A stretch of DNA of 64,000 nt from the NCBI GenBank assembly GCA_036346355.1, contig CM070588.1:20507914-20571913 (forward strand), read 5' to 3'. A program made the position numbers and the translations under genes. The DNA is from Rhipidocladum racemiflorum. Taxonomy: Eukaryota; Streptophyta; Magnoliopsida; Poales; Poaceae. The notes beneath the pieces are model-generated. The model did not search any database and was not told where the DNA came from. It saw only the letters and a program-made list of their open reading frames with translations. This document shows, piece after piece, positions 34,336-45,717 of the stretch (its first letter is position 1; each line of letters starts with the position of its first letter).

Positions 34336-35302
34336 TGTCAGCGTATGAGCTAACAGACCCCTTCCGAAATGGGGTGTGAGAAGTCCGAATGAGGGGCTTT
34401 CGTGGCGAATCGCTCGAAACGCAGTGGGAAGAGAACGAGCGGAGCTCACAAGAAGGAGACCCTTGGTTTATCCAGGTTCGGGCCCTCCTCACGAGTAATA
34501 GCCCTAATCCTGCTTGTGTTGCTCTTGATTATGTTCTTGGTGGATACTACAATCATCCAACAGAAAGGATTTTCAGGCCTCAAAGACCCTACCGAAAAAG
34601 ATCCAACCCCTTCTCCCATGCACCCTGGCTCCCTTTTATACTCGGGCTGGGGCGCACGGGGGACTTATAGTAGTGTCGCGTATTGAATACACTGCCATAG
34701 TGCATTTAATGCACCTGTCATTGTTCTTACAACACACTTAATGCCCTGACACAACCATCCTCTCCCCTGCTTCGGGCCTCGCGCCTGCCGACTCCGCCTG
34801 CTCTGCCGGGGTGGGAAATTGCATCATGACGCCTTTTGCATTGATGGCGCGCGTTGGGAACACGCGCCGCCATACTGTAGCCTCCATTACCCCCATTTAA
34901 TGCGCACGATATGCATTAAATGTCTTTGACCTTCTGTGCGGCTGTACAGGCCGCTTAGTGGCCTCGAGAACTGAGCACCCGTGACGTGCACTGGGTGCCA
35001 CACATCTGTCAGGCGACCACGTTGCTATCCGCCACCGGCGTGGTCTACATGCCACGTGTCCGCCGGGCGATCACACAGCTGACCGCCAGCGGCGTGGCCT
35101 GGTCGCCACCTGTCCGCTGGGCGATCACACACAGCTGACCACCAGCGGTGTGGCCTGGTCGCCACCTGTTCGCTGGGTGATCACAAAGCTGACGACCAGC
35201 GGCGTGGCCTGGTCGCCACCTGCCCGCTGGATGGTAACCTTTCTAACCGCTAGCGGCTCTTTCTAAAGTGTAGTGGGCACCGTGGTGTAGAATACGCCAA
35301 CA
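34336..35302 (-). mobile_element. 3' LTR of X1
   Basis: 967 bp, TGTTGGCGTATTC at 35302 to CATACGCTGACA at 34336. TATAAAAG in reverse lies near 34632. It contains about three copies of a 54-56 bp repeat (35067-35236). Confidence 0.88.
35067..35236. repeat. 54-56 bp tandem repeat in the X LTR
   Basis: Units of CGATCACACAGCTGACC, GCCAGCGGCGTGGCC, TGGTCGCCACCTGTCCGC. About three units here, three to four at 36996-37180, and degraded relatives at 50700-50860, 56125-56290 and 57300-57390. Confidence 0.85.
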
Positions 35303-35615
35303 GTAGCCCCCAGACCCACCCTGGAGCGCCCTTTTTACCTTTCTGGAAATGAAAGCGGCACAGTCTCCTGGGTCGGTCCATTATAAATGCCCACGTAATG
35401 CTGCGGCTTTTAAATTCCGCCACCGTTTCCGGGCATCGAGGTGGAACGTGCAGCCGCCCCCGCCTCGTAACCGGAGTGGGCTTGGGGAGCGTACCCACGC
35501 CTCTTCTGATTCTTTTGGGCTTCCCACCAGCGAACCGCCGCGCCCCCTCGGGTATCCCGCCATTCGAACCGCCACGCCCCCTCGAGTCCCCCGCTGGAGC
35601 ACTCCTTCATGCGCC

Positions 35616-35624
35616 TATATATAG
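35616..35624 (+). promoter_or_regulatory. TATA box for the antisense frame of X1
   Basis: TATATATAG lies 97 bp upstream of the chosen ATG at 35721, on the strand opposite to the retroelement. The X2 copy has TATATATAAG at 51264-51273. The position suits an independent promoter. Confidence 0.6.
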
Positions 35625-35720
35625 ATGGCTTGGGGGGAGGCAGTTCGTTCTTTCCTTTGCCTTTGCTTCCTACGTACTGCTCTGTCTCCTCTGCCTCTTG
35701 CGAACTGCTCCTTCGCTCGC

Positions 35721-36278
35721 ATGGCGCCGCCAGCACCGCTGTTTCCTCCATCGACCGTCGAGGAGGTCGACGCCGAGAGGTTTGCCCTGTACATCGCCGG
35801 CGGCACCGTCCGTACTCGCGCCGGGACCGCCGCGCCCGGCTGCCGTCCGGGAGAAGTAATCTTCTTCGGATGGGGGATGCTGGCGGGCCTCCTTCCGCCG
35901 ATCCCTGACTTCTACCTTGCCGTCCTCAACTTTTACTCTATCCACAACATTCACCATCCTCCCAACTCCATCGTTCTCCTTGCTGTCTTTGCCAACTTCT
36001 GTGAGATGTTTCTGGGAGTGGCCCCCAATCTACCTCTCTTCCGTTTCTTCTACTCCTTGCGCGTGGCCAAAGACCTTTCCACCACGGCGTGGTCCTGGCA
36101 CCTCCGACTTCGGGACGGCGCGGCTTCCCGCTACATTCCGCGGGACCTCCGCTCCAACTGGAGGGCTTGGCGCAATGAGTGGCTCTACGCCGAAGACGAC
36201 AGCGGCGTAGAGGTCTTGGAGTTGCCAACTGGGCCAGCGGTCAGCACCCCTACCTGGCGCGCCACTGTAAGCGTATGA
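35721..36278 (+). CDS. Antisense frame of a Tat element ('putative gypsy type transposon' domain)
   Basis: 185 codons from MAPPAPLFPPSTVEEVDAER; I prefer this ATG to the one at 35625 because that one touches the TATA box. The core, PGEVIFFGWGMLAGLLPPIP, FYLAVLNFYSIHNIHHPPNS, VLLAVFANFCEMFLGVAPNL and PLFRFFYSLR, matches my knowledge of Pfam PF04195 (Transposase_28, 'putative gypsy type transposon'), a plant-only domain of unknown function found in extra antisense frames between pol and the 3' LTR of Tat-lineage gypsy elements. The C-terminal part is YIPRDLRSNWRAWRNEWLYA followed by an acidic stretch. The last codons run across the primer site and stop (TGA) inside the 5' LTR, so the natural C-terminus has probably been lost by the deletion that removed gag-pol. 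The frame is fully open. Confidence 0.72.
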   Translation: MAPPAPLFPPSTVEEVDAERFALYIAGGTVRTRAGTAAPGCRPGEVIFFGWGMLAGLLPPIPDFYLAVLNFYSIHNIHHPPNSIVLLAVFANFCEMFLGVAPNLPLFRFFYSLRVAKDLSTTAWSWHLRLRDGAASRYIPRDLRSNWRAWRNEWLYAEDDSGVEVLELPTGPAVSTPTWRATVSV

Positions 36279-37263
36279 GCTAACAGACCCCTTCCTAAAT
36301 GGGGTGTGAGAAGTTCGAATGAGGGGCTTCCGTGGCGGATCGCTCGAAACGCAGTGGGAAGAGAACGAACGGAGCTCACAAGAGGGAGACCCTTGGTTTA
36401 TCCAAGTACGGGCCCTCATCACAAGTAATAGCCCTAATCCTGCTTGTGTTGCTCTTGATTATGTTCTTGGTGGATACTACAATCATCCAACAGAAAGGAT
36501 TTTCAAGCCTCAAAGACCCTACCGAAAAAGATCCAACCCCTTCTCCCATGCACCCTGGCTCCTTTTTATACTCGGGCTGGGGCACACGGGGGACTTACAG
36601 TAGTGTCGCGTATTAAATACACCGCCGTAGCACATTTAATGCACCTGTCACTGTTCTTACAGCACACTTAATGCCCTGACTCAACCATCCTCTCCCCTGC
36701 TGCGGGCCCCGAGCCTGCCGACTCCGCCCGCTCTGTCGGGGTGGGAAATTGCATCATGACGCCTTTTGCATTGATGGCGCGCGTTGGGAACACACGCCGC
36801 CATAATGTTGCCTCCATTACCCCCATTTAATGCGCACGATACGCATTAAATGTCTTTGACCTTCTGTGCAGCTGTACAGGCCGCTAAGTGGCCTGGGGAA
36901 CTTAGCGCCCGTGACGTGGACTGGGCGCCACACGTCCGTCAGGCGACCACGTTGCTAGCTGCCAGTGGCGTGGTCTACTTGCCACGTGTCCGCCGGGCTA
37001 TCACACAGCTGACCGCCAGCGGCGTGGCCTGGTCGCCACCTGTCCGCTGGGCGATCACACACAGCTGACCGCCAGCGGCGTGGCCTTATCGCCACCTGTC
37101 CGCTGGGCGATCACACAGCTGACCGCCAACGGCGTGGCCTGGTCACCACCTGCCCGTTGGACGGTAACCTTTCTGACCGCTTGCGGTGTGGTCTGGACGC
37201 CACGTGGCCGCTAGTGGCTCTTACTAAAGTGTAGTGGGCACCCTGGTGTTGAATACGCCGACA
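36266..37263 (-). mobile_element. 5' LTR of X1
   Basis: 998 bp, ending in CATACGCTTACA at 36266 (one base different from the 3' LTR's CTGACA). TATAAAAA in reverse lies at 36563-36570. It contains the tandem 54-bp repeat. Confidence 0.88.
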
Positions 37264-37329
37264 AGCTTTATGCCTTGTTCTCGTTGGATCTTACTCGTTT
37301 TCTCGTTGTTTCCTTTGTCGTGCTTTCGT

Positions 37330-37425
37330 TTAGACGTTGAAGCCTCGGGAACAGTTGGCGAGGATCCAGACTACGACCCAGAGGACACGCAAAACCAAGA
37401 GCAAATAGGCAAGCACCCCCTTTGA
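37330..37425 (+). CDS. Conserved short frame in LTR B, unit 1
   Basis: 32 codons after TTTCGTTTAG: LDVEASGTVGEDPDYDPEDT, QNQEQIGKHPL, stop. The DPDYDP/QNQEQ core corresponds to the acidic Gln-rich core in families A and S1b. It lacks the EGKLCFDH end, reading IGKHPL instead. Confidence 0.4.
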   Translation, partial: LDVEASGTVGEDPDYDPEDTQNQEQIGKHPL

Positions 37426-38995
37426 ACATATTGCTCCTATAATTGCAAAAATATGCAATGATTTGCAAAACTATTACGCATGCATAAGATTATTACAAGT
37501 TTTTGAATGGTGGGAATGGTAATTATCTTAATGGTTGGACAGCTTATCTTAATCTCGTTGTTACCCTGAAATCTTTGAGTAACCCTAGAATAAGGATAGA
37601 CGCTATAATAAGTGTCGTTAGGGAATATAAGTCTAATAGTTGCATACGCTTAGCCCAGCTTTAGACTGATTGTATAATGATCAGTGGACTCAGTCAATCA
37701 AAGTCTTTTGATACATTACTAGGACTCTTGAAATGATGATTTTGCAAAATAAAGGCTATGTTGATAAAAAGATGAAAATTAGAACTTTAGAGCCTTCCGG
37801 ATTAGAAATTAGGTCAAACGAGGTCGGAACCTCGAGTGGGTTGCGTAAATGGGTCCTTACCATCTCCGAGAACCCATCCATGTAATCGCCGCGAAGTTCC
37901 GAAGTCGTTTGTGCGAAACCCTTTTTTTGGAAAACCTTGTAGACCTGTGGCTGGCACTACCGATGTGGTAAGTCCAGTACTACCACTCAGGCTGGAACTA
38001 CCGACCCTTGCGGCTGGTACTGCCGGGCTGGAGGCCGGCACTACCGGCCCCGCAACGCCGGTAGTTATTTTCCAGAGAGGTCCCCTTTCGGGTTCGCTGC
38101 CTCCGGTACTACCGACCCTTGCGGCTGGTACTGCCGGGCAGTAGGCTGGCACTACCGGGATTTAGATGCCGGTAATGCCGGTCTCTGTTTAAAAATTTGG
38201 TTCTCGTTTCAGTTTTCTTTCTCGTGTTCGCTTGTTGGTTGTTGTTCGATTCCTTGAGCTTTGTCAGCGTATGAGCTAACAGACCCCTTCCGAAATGGGG
38301 CGTGAGAAGTCCGAATGAGGGGCTTTCGTGGTAGATCGCTCGAAACGCAGTGGGAAGAGAACGAGCGGAGCTCACAAGAAGGAGACCCTTGGTTTATCCA
38401 GGTTCGGGCCCTCCTCACGAGTAATAGCCCTAATCCTGCTTGTGTTGCTCTTGATTAAGTTCTTGGTGGATACTACAATCATCCAACAGAAATGATTTTC
38501 AAGCCTCAAAGACCCTACCGAAAAAGATCCAACCCCTTCTCCCATGCACCCCGGCTCCCTTTTATACTCGGGCTGGGGCGCACGGGGGACTTATAGTAGT
38601 GTCGCGTATTGAATACACTACCGTAGCGTATTTAATGCACCTGTCATTGTTCTTACAACACACTTAATGCCCTGACACAACCATCCTCTCCCCTACTTCG
38701 GCCCCGCGCCTGCTGACTCCGTCCGCTCTGCCGGGGTGGGAAATTGCATCATGACGCCTTTTGCATTGATGGCGCACGTTGGGAACACGCGCCGCCATAC
38801 TGTAGCCTCCATTACCCCCATTTAATGCGCACGATATGCATTAAGTGTCTTTGACCTTCTGTGCGGCTGTACAGGCCGCTAAGTGGCCTCGGGAACTGAG
38901 CGCCCGTGACGTGGACTGGGCGCCACACGTCTGTCAGGCGACCACGTTGCTATCCGCCAGCGGTGTGGTCTTCATGCCACGTGTCCGCCGGGCGA

Positions 38996-41900
38996 TGTCG
39001 GGACCCCGAATTTGCAAATCCGGACCCTCTGTGTATTCAACACTAGTCCAGGAACGCGCTAGTGCACACAGTCTTAACATCGGTAAATATCACAATCATA
39101 CCATTCGATGCTAATAAAGTACTTTTATTTAAATAACCAAACTGGTTACTCGACCTTATGGTCAAGTCACAAATGCACGATCGCAGGCGATACTTATTAA
39201 AAGAGAAATAGTAGCAATGAAAATCAAAGAAGGTAACATCGTGGCGCCATCCAAGATACCACAGTAACCGATCGGGCTCGCTCCCTACGTGAGACGGATC
39301 CTCTTGGAGCTCCTCCTCCAAAGTGGCGTAGTCTCCTCTTCAACTGGTGTTGTGTTGAGGCAAGGGTGAGTACTTGGTACTCGATAAGTCATGCCTGCAG
39401 AATGCAGGCTAATATACTATATGCATGGCTTGGTACAAAGGAATAACTCAAGGTATATTTGTAGTAAATAGCATTGGACAAGTAATATAAGTAGATTCAA
39501 AGCGTAGAAATAAGTAAAGCATAAATAACTTTTCAAGAAGTTTGGTAAACATCTTTCCCATCCTAAACCACATTTCCATCAACTTCATTATTAATCCAGC
39601 CCAACCTTTCAAACCAAAGTTATTTTTGAGAAAATCTAACCCTTGATCTGTAATTCCCGAGCGATGTCCAATACCGCGGACACGGCTATTCGAATAGATT
39701 CTATACTCTGCAGAGGTTATGCACTTTACCCACAAGATACAGTCAAACACCACAAAGGCGAGTTCCGTAACAAAGTCTTTCTGAGACTTCTAACAATACA
39801 AGTGGTCCTCCTGTTATTGCGCACTAACCCTTCCCTTTGCTAAGGCGAAGTCTAGGCCAATCAACCATTAGATGGGTACCTGGCCTCAGCCCCGGTACGC
39901 TCCCCCGTACAACTTACACAAAGGGTGTAGTTGACCTCCTGAGGTCCCACGGGTACGTTATTAGCAACTTAGTCAACTAGGTCCGTCCCATTACAGACAT
40001 GTGGTTGCACGTTAGACCCAGTTCAAAGGCTTGCAAGGTTAAGTCCTTAGGGTGACCAGGGCAAGACTACCCGAAGAACCAAATCAACATCCCCAATGCC
40101 ACAACTGGCCCACCTGATTACTCTTGCCACATGCCCCGGTCGAAAACTGTTTATCAAACCCCAGTTGATTACCATGCACCACGTGCCATCAACATCACAT
40201 GATACTTTTCCAAAACAGATTCAATATGTCATTTAGTCAATATTAACATTTGATTGTCCAAAATCATGTCATGAGCACGTAGCAGGTCTAAGCAGTATAC
40301 TACAACGGTCTAAACCCATGGTGGCAATTTAATAATGTCCAACTAGTAATCCACAACTAGGGTGACAAGGGGTCATGGCACATACTTAAATAATCATGGT
40401 GTCATACAGCAAAATGGTACTTATCTAATTCCCCATTTCTAAATAAAGTATTTTTCTATTTGAACTTAGCATGCAATAGGTTAAATCAAAATAGATTTCA
40501 AAATAGGATCAACATGGTCAAAGCACAACTTGCCTTCAAAAAGTACTTGTTCTTGGTCTTGAGTTGGATCCTGAGTCAATACTTCTCCTTCGAATCCTTC
40601 CGGCACTTCAACGTCTACTCGTAAAGCGTGCAAATAGCAAATACACGAATAAACAATAGGCAAAAAGTGTTCAAACATCCAAATAAAATCCATAAACAGA
40701 GAGAACATAATTTTATGAATTTTTAGAAACTGGAATCGTCAAATTTGGAGTTAAGATGCAAAAGTTATGATTATTTAAAGTTCAAATAATCAATTAAATA
40801 ATTTTACAGAGAAAAACTTTAGTCCAAAAATTAAATAAAATACATATTTAGGTAGATCTCAATTTTATACAAATTTAGAAATTTGAATCACTCAAATCGG
40901 AGTTGAAACGCAAAAGTTATAAGCGTTTGAAGTTTGAATCAAAATCTGAAATCATTATTTCGAAACAATAAATCATTTTCTTTTTCGGAAATTAATTATT
41001 GCGTCAGCAAGGACACGTGTCAGCCTCTGATTGGCCTGCTGGCGTCGGCCGTCCATGGACGTGGTCCACGCTCGGCTGGGTCTACCGTGGACTCGGTCCA
41101 CGAATCCACGTGTCGGCCGACATGTGGGCCCCACTGCCCGGGGTCTCACGCACGCTGCGTGGCTGCGGGCGACACGTGGGCCCTCGACACGCGGGTCGGC
41201 GTGTCGTGACACGCTTCCCAGCGGCGTGGGCGCGGCTACGCACACGTGGCAGAATCTCGGCCGTTGATTTGAAAATCAACGGTCGGATTGATCTGGATAC
41301 CACGCGTTTGGGTTAACGCGGTCAATCCACGCCGTTGGATCCGAGATCTAACGGTTAGGATCTAACCTAGCTCTAACGGGCGTTAGGCGCACGTGGAACT
41401 CACCGTAGCAGTCGGATCCGGATCGGACGGCGGAGATAGCTCGAAGTCGGCGATGGCGGCGCGGCGGAGCTGGTTCACCGAGGTCGGGGAAGGCGACCAA
41501 CGCGCGGCGTTCGGGTCGCCTCCGGCTGGCGAGTGAGACCACCTCAGTGCGCCTTGGCCGGACGGTTCCGGAACCGGGCTCAGACGCGGCGGCGGACGGC
41601 GGACGGCGGCGAGGCGAGACAAAAACCGTGGCGGCGCTTCACGCAACTACGGCGAGCGATTCCGGCAAACCTACGGTGGCTAGAGCTCGGTGGGTTAGGG
41701 CAAAGAGTGCGCGGGGTCACGGCGGTCCTCGGGGTACCACCCGGTACTTAAATGCCCTCGGCATGCGCGCACGGGACGGAGCCCTAATCCCACACGGCGG
41801 CGACGCGGCGGAGGAGTCCGGCTCGGACTCGGCGGGGACGACGACGCACGGCCGTCCACGTGGCACGATCGACGGCTGGGATCGCACGGCGTGAACGGGT

Positions 41901-42387
41901 CTGGATCGGATCCGATCGGATCGGTGCGGCGCGAGTTCAGCCGTTGGATCTCGATCCAACGGTTCACAGGCTTAGGGTTTGGACTTGGTCCGGTCGAGTC
42001 ACGTGGCTCGGGTCGGGTTCGGGTCGGACTCGAACTCGAGTCTGACTTCGAGCTTTCGATCGGATGAACAAGATACAAACCCACTCGCATTTTCCAGCGA
42101 TTTAATAATTAAAATAATTCCCAGTAATTCATTTAATTAATTAAAAATAGCAAAAGACTCAGAAAAATTCCAGAAAAATTCTGGAAAATATTTTGGATCA
42201 TTTTGGACTCAAATAAAATATTTCCAACAAAATTTTATTTGCAAAGTTTAATTCTTTAATTAATTCAAAATGGAATAAATTCAAATAAATTCCAAATAAA
42301 TCCAAATAAATTCCAGAAAATTCCAAAATTCACCAAAGTGCCAAATGACACATGAATTTAAGGAAAGCAAAATTTTGGGGTGTTACA
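38996..42387 (-). mobile_element. 3' LTR of A2
   Basis: 3392 bp, TGTAACACCCC to GTCCCGACA. It has a dyad CCGTTGGATC-TC-GATCCAACGG at 41941-41962, a TATA-like region near 41745, a donor CGGTGAGTT near 41398 (minus), and the short frame at 40481-40618. Confidence 0.92.
40481..40618 (-). CDS. Conserved short frame inside the 3' LTR of A2
   Basis: 46 codons: VDVEVPEGFEGEVLTQDPTQ, DQEQVLFEGKLCFDH, VDPILKSILI, stop. It is almost identical to the S3 copy. The 5' LTR of the same element has lost this segment by deletion. Confidence 0.45.
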   Translation of the reverse strand, partial: VDVEVPEGFEGEVLTQDPTQDQEQVLFEGKLCFDHVDPILKSILI

Positions 42388-42427
42388 AACCTCCCCTTAA
42401 TAGAATCTCATCCCAGAGATTCGGGGC

Positions 42428-42653
42428 TCACTCTGAGAATAGGTTTGGAAACTCTTTCTTCAAATCCTCTTCAGCTCCCAAGTCGCTTCGCTTTCTTCAT
42501 GGTTGCTCCACCGAACTCTCTGAAGCGGGTTGACTTATTTACGGTCTCTCGATCCATTGTGTCCAGAATCCTCACGGGATGCTCCTTATAAGTCAAATCC
42601 TCTTGCAACTCAATTGACTCTAGCGGCGTCTGCTCTCGGGAACTCGGAGACAC
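42428..42653 (-). pseudogene. Chromodomain at the pol C-terminus of A2
   Basis: The minus-strand reading gives LTYKEHPVRILDTMDRETVN, then after a frame change WSNHEESEATWE, and after another EEDLKKEFPNLFSE before a stop at 42428. The order (short strand, HPV.ILD, W..H...EATWE, EE) is that of the chromodomain-like tail of plant chromovirus integrases, thought to steer insertion to particular chromatin. At least two small indels break it. This places A2 in the chromovirus clade, most like Tekay-type. Confidence 0.8.
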
Positions 42654-42915
42654 TTCTTCAATCGGGACACATGGAATACATCATGTACTCTGTTAACGAT
42701 CGTGGCAACTCCGGTGATAAGCAACTTCGCCTCTGCGGCTCAAAATCTTAAATGGTCCAACATAACGGGGTGCAAGTTTCCCTTTGGCATGGAACCTCTT
42801 AACTCCCCGAGAGGCGTAACTCGAGGTATACAAAGTCTTCTCGTTCAAAACTCAAATCCTCGCGACGATTGTCAAGATAACTCTTCTCCGAGATTGGGCG
42901 ATCTTCAACCTTTCC

Positions 42916-43634
42916 CTAATCATGGCGATCCGCTTCTTGACCTCTTGAAGAATATCGAGGCCCAAAGACACGGCGCTCGCCAGTCTCATTCCAATTCAAT
43001 GGCGTCCGATAGGTCGACCATACAGTTGCCTCAAAAGGTGACATCTCAGTACTAGCCTGATAACTATTGTTGTAATCGAACTCGGCATACGGCAAACTCT
43101 TATCCCAAGAGGTAGCATAAGCTAATGCACAAGTTCTCAACATATCCTCCGAATCTGGTTGACTCTTTCGGCCTGGTCCATCCGTCTGTGGATGATAAGT
43201 CACATCTTGAAGTTCAAACGGGTTCCCATGGCTTCATGCAACTTATTCCAGAACCTTGAGGTAAATTGGGTACCTCATCCAGATACAATCCTCTTTGGCA
43301 CTCCGTGCAAACAGACAATCCTGATCATGTACAATTCTGCTAATTTATCTCCCGAGTAAGTGGTCTTCACGGGGATAAAATGGGCTACTTTAGTCAAGCG
43401 ATCCACTATAACCCATATGGAGTCATAACCTCCTTGAGTTTTAGGCAAACCGGTAATGAAATCCATTCCGATTTCCTCCCACTTCCACTCAGGTATTTTC
43501 AGCGGTTGTAGCAATCCTGCTGGTCTCTGATGCATTGCCTTGACTCTCTGGCATATGTCGCACAATGCAACATGCTCAAGAACTTCACGCTTCATACTCG
43601 GCCACGTAATCTCTCCTTGAGATCCTCGATACAT
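42916..43634 (-). pseudogene. Integrase of A2, broken
   Basis: It carries part of the zinc-binding domain (CDICQRVKAMHQRPAGLLQP) and the catalytic core: MDFITGLPKTQGGYDSIWVI with the first Asp, VDRLTKVAHFIPV with the next conserved Asp-Arg, then after a frame change near 43270 TYHPQTDG, SEDMLRTCALAY, SWDKSLPYAEFDYNNSYQAS and MSPFEA. The stretch that should contain the catalytic Glu (normally after HPQTDGQ) is scrambled by an indel. The enzyme would integrate the cDNA; here it is inactive. Confidence 0.85.
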
Positions 43635-44631
43635 CTTGGCGCTTCGGGATGAATTGAGTACTTGGAGTCATGGGCTTCTTCCAAAATCAGTTGCTTTAAC
43701 TCCTTCTTGTTAGGCACACAAATGCGATCCTTCATCCACAACGTGCCTTGCTTATCCAACTTGAAGTCCTCTGCCTTGCCTTCCTCCTTGATAAACTTAA
43801 TCCTGCGGATCTTGTCATCATCCTTCTGTCCTTCTCGGATCTGGTCCTCTAAAGTAGGCTTTACTTCCAATGCGGCCAAGAATACGCTAGGTACAACCTC
43901 AATCTTCATTTTCTGAAAATCCTCACATAACTCATCCTGACTTGTGGCTAGCAACGCACTCACGGTATGGCTTTTCCGACTCAGAGCATCGGCTACTACG
44001 TTGGCCTTCCCGGGATGGTAATGGATTCCAACATTGTAGTCCTTGATTAACTCTAACCATCTCCTCTGCCTCATGTTCAGATCCGACTGGGTGAATATGT
44101 ATTTAAGGCTCTTATGATCCGTATACACTTCACATCTGCTCTCGATCGATAGTGACGCCATATCTTCAAGGCATGCACTACGGCAGCTAACTCTAGGTCA
44201 TGTGTCGGATAATTTTCCTCATGCGGCCTCAACTGCCTTGATGCATAAGCGACGACCTTTCCATTCTGCATCAGCACACATCCAAGTCCTTGGCGCGATG
44301 CGTCACAATAAATATCGAAGCTTTGATTAACATCCGGTAGAACTAACACCGGCGCTGATGTCAATTGCTTCTTCAGCTCCTGAAATCCTTTCTCACATTC
44401 TGGCGTCCATGCAAACTTCTTTTCCTTCTTCAGCAATTGCGTAAGAGGTTTCGCAATTGTCGAAAAGCCTTCAATGAAACGGCGGTAGTATCCTGCCATT
44501 CCAAGGAAACTCCGAATCTGGGTCACGCCTTTGGTCGCTCCCAATGTAACACAGCTTCTACTTTGCTTGGATCTACGGCGACCCTTCAAGCGGTCATTAC
44601 ATGTCCAAGAAACTCCACCTTGTCCTTCCAA
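43592..44631 (-). pseudogene. RT end, RNase H and connection region of A2
   Basis: Visible are the RT/RNase H boundary IRSFLGMAGYYRRFIEGFST, KPLTQLLKKEKKFAWTPECE, then RNase H FDIYCDASRQGLGCVLMQNG, VAYASRQLRPHEENYPTHDL and ELAAVVHALKIWRHY. After a frame change come CEVYTDHKSLKYIFTQSDLN and RQRRWLELIKDYNVGIHYHP. The catalytic Asp (DAS), Glu (DLELAA) and Asp (TDHKS) of RNase H can all be seen, but in two frames. The C-terminal part leads to the integrase zinc domain. Confidence 0.85.
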
Positions 44632-45233
44632 AAATCACACTTGCTGACCTTGGCGAAAAGTTGCTGTTCCTCGCCTTTTCCAAAACTTCGCCTTAAGTGT
44701 TCGGCATGTTCATCCTCTGTCTTGGAGTAGATTAGGATATCATCTATGAACACGACGACAAACTTGTCCAAATATTCCATGAACACCTTATTCATCATAT
44801 TCATGAAATAAGCTGGCGCATTCGTCAGTCCAAAGGACATAATCAGAACTCGTAATGTCCATATCTTGACGAGAATGCGATCTTGGAATATCTTCTGATC
44901 GGATCTTCAATCGATGGTATCCCGATCTCGAGATCAATCTTGAGAAAACTCCGGCTCCTCTCACCGATCAAACAAATCATCAATCCTGGGTAGCGGATAC
45001 TTATTCTTCACGGTGACTTCATTGAGTGCACGGTAGTCGATGCACATCCTGAAACTTCCGTCCCTTTTTCTTGACAAACAAAACCGGTGCTCCCTAATGG
45101 CGGCAGAGCCTCGGCCTCGATAAATCCTTTCTCCATTAACTCTTCTAGCTGTTTCTTCATCTCTACCAACTCCTCGGTGGACATCCGATAAGGTCTCTTT
45201 GCTATCGGTCTTGTACTGTACAAGCTCTATCAC
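44586..45233 (-). pseudogene. Reverse transcriptase of A2, broken
   Basis: The N-terminal part shows DGSFRMCIDYRALNEVTVKN and KYPLPRIDDLFDR. A damaged segment follows (about 44841-44960), where the AGYHQ-type motif should be. The C-terminal part is MSFGLTNAPAYFMNMMNKVF, MEYLDKFVVVFIDDILIYSK and the active-site box FIDD, intact. Frameshifts separate these pieces. Confidence 0.87.
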
Positions 45234-45291
45234 AAACTCTATGTCCCTGTCGCGGCATACCGTAGATCTTCGGGAAAAACATCACAGGTAC

Positions 45292-45687
45292 TCATTCACT
45301 CTTTGGGACATCCTCTATGCTGATTGCCTTGGTAATGTTAACCATCAACTGTCCATCTCTAATCGCAGTGGCTTGAAATTCCACTTTCTTCCCACACGGG
45401 CTCTCAACTGAGATAGTCCTTCGTCCACAATCCAATACGGCCTTGTGCTTGGATAACCAATCCATTCCCAATATAACGTCTAAGGTCTGGGTTTCCAAAA
45501 TAATAAGGTTTGCTAGGAACTCTATTCCATCTATTAGTATTCTCACCCCGGAACATCCTACTTTCATTCGGAGTTCGGAACCAGGGGTTTGAACTAAAAG
45601 CATGCATCTAAGTCTTGAAATCCTCAAATCATTTCTAGTAGCATAGACTTGCGAAACAAACGAATGCGAAGCTCCAGAGTCAAACAA
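45292..45687 (-). pseudogene. Aspartic protease of A2
   Basis: 131 codons with FDSGASHSFVSQVYA carrying the catalytic Asp at the start, and the ILGMDWLSKHKAVLDC motif near residue 70-85 that follows the flap in gypsy retropepsins. This piece is open, but it is out of phase with gag and with RT. It would cleave the polyprotein. Confidence 0.83.
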
Positions 45688-45717
45688 AATCTGCAGTGTA
45701 TCGAGTTAACAAGTAAC

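Larger units (their letters stand above)
34336..37263 (-). mobile_element. Non-autonomous Tat-type element X1, target duplication AGCTT
   Basis: A complete 2928-bp insertion flanked by AGCTT (34331-34335 and 37264-37268). 3' LTR 34336-35302, polypurine tract CTGGGGGCTAC in reverse at 35303, internal region 35303-36265, primer site at about 36248-36265, 5' LTR 36266-37263. Strand follows from the order of primer site and purine tract. It has no gag or pol. The only gene-like content is a frame on the opposite strand (35721-36278). LTR and primer site resemble element Y, a possible source of proteins. Confidence 0.92.
33850..37770 (+). repeat. Tandem segmental duplication, unit 1
   Basis: It runs from ATTAGGACTTTAGAGCC to TATGTTGATAAAA and includes part of LTR B and all of element X1. 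Unit 2 starts at about 37777 and ends near 56885; once later insertions A2 and S3 are subtracted it is about 3.9 kb, the same as unit 1. Confidence 0.85.

Noticed and set aside
34389..34686. About 94-codon frames repeated at 36319 and 55442
   Set aside because: They recur because they lie in the X LTRs. They overlap each other in two frames, show no constraint and lie across the reversed TATA region.
35410..35957. Minus-strand frames opposite the X1 antisense gene
   Set aside because: Although on the element's sense strand, they show no gag or pol motif and are not kept in X2.
38991..38995. Target duplication for A2 (GGCGA versus AAGAT)
   Set aside because: The pentamers differ. Both flanks match the X repeat, so the insertion is real, but I do not claim an intact duplication.
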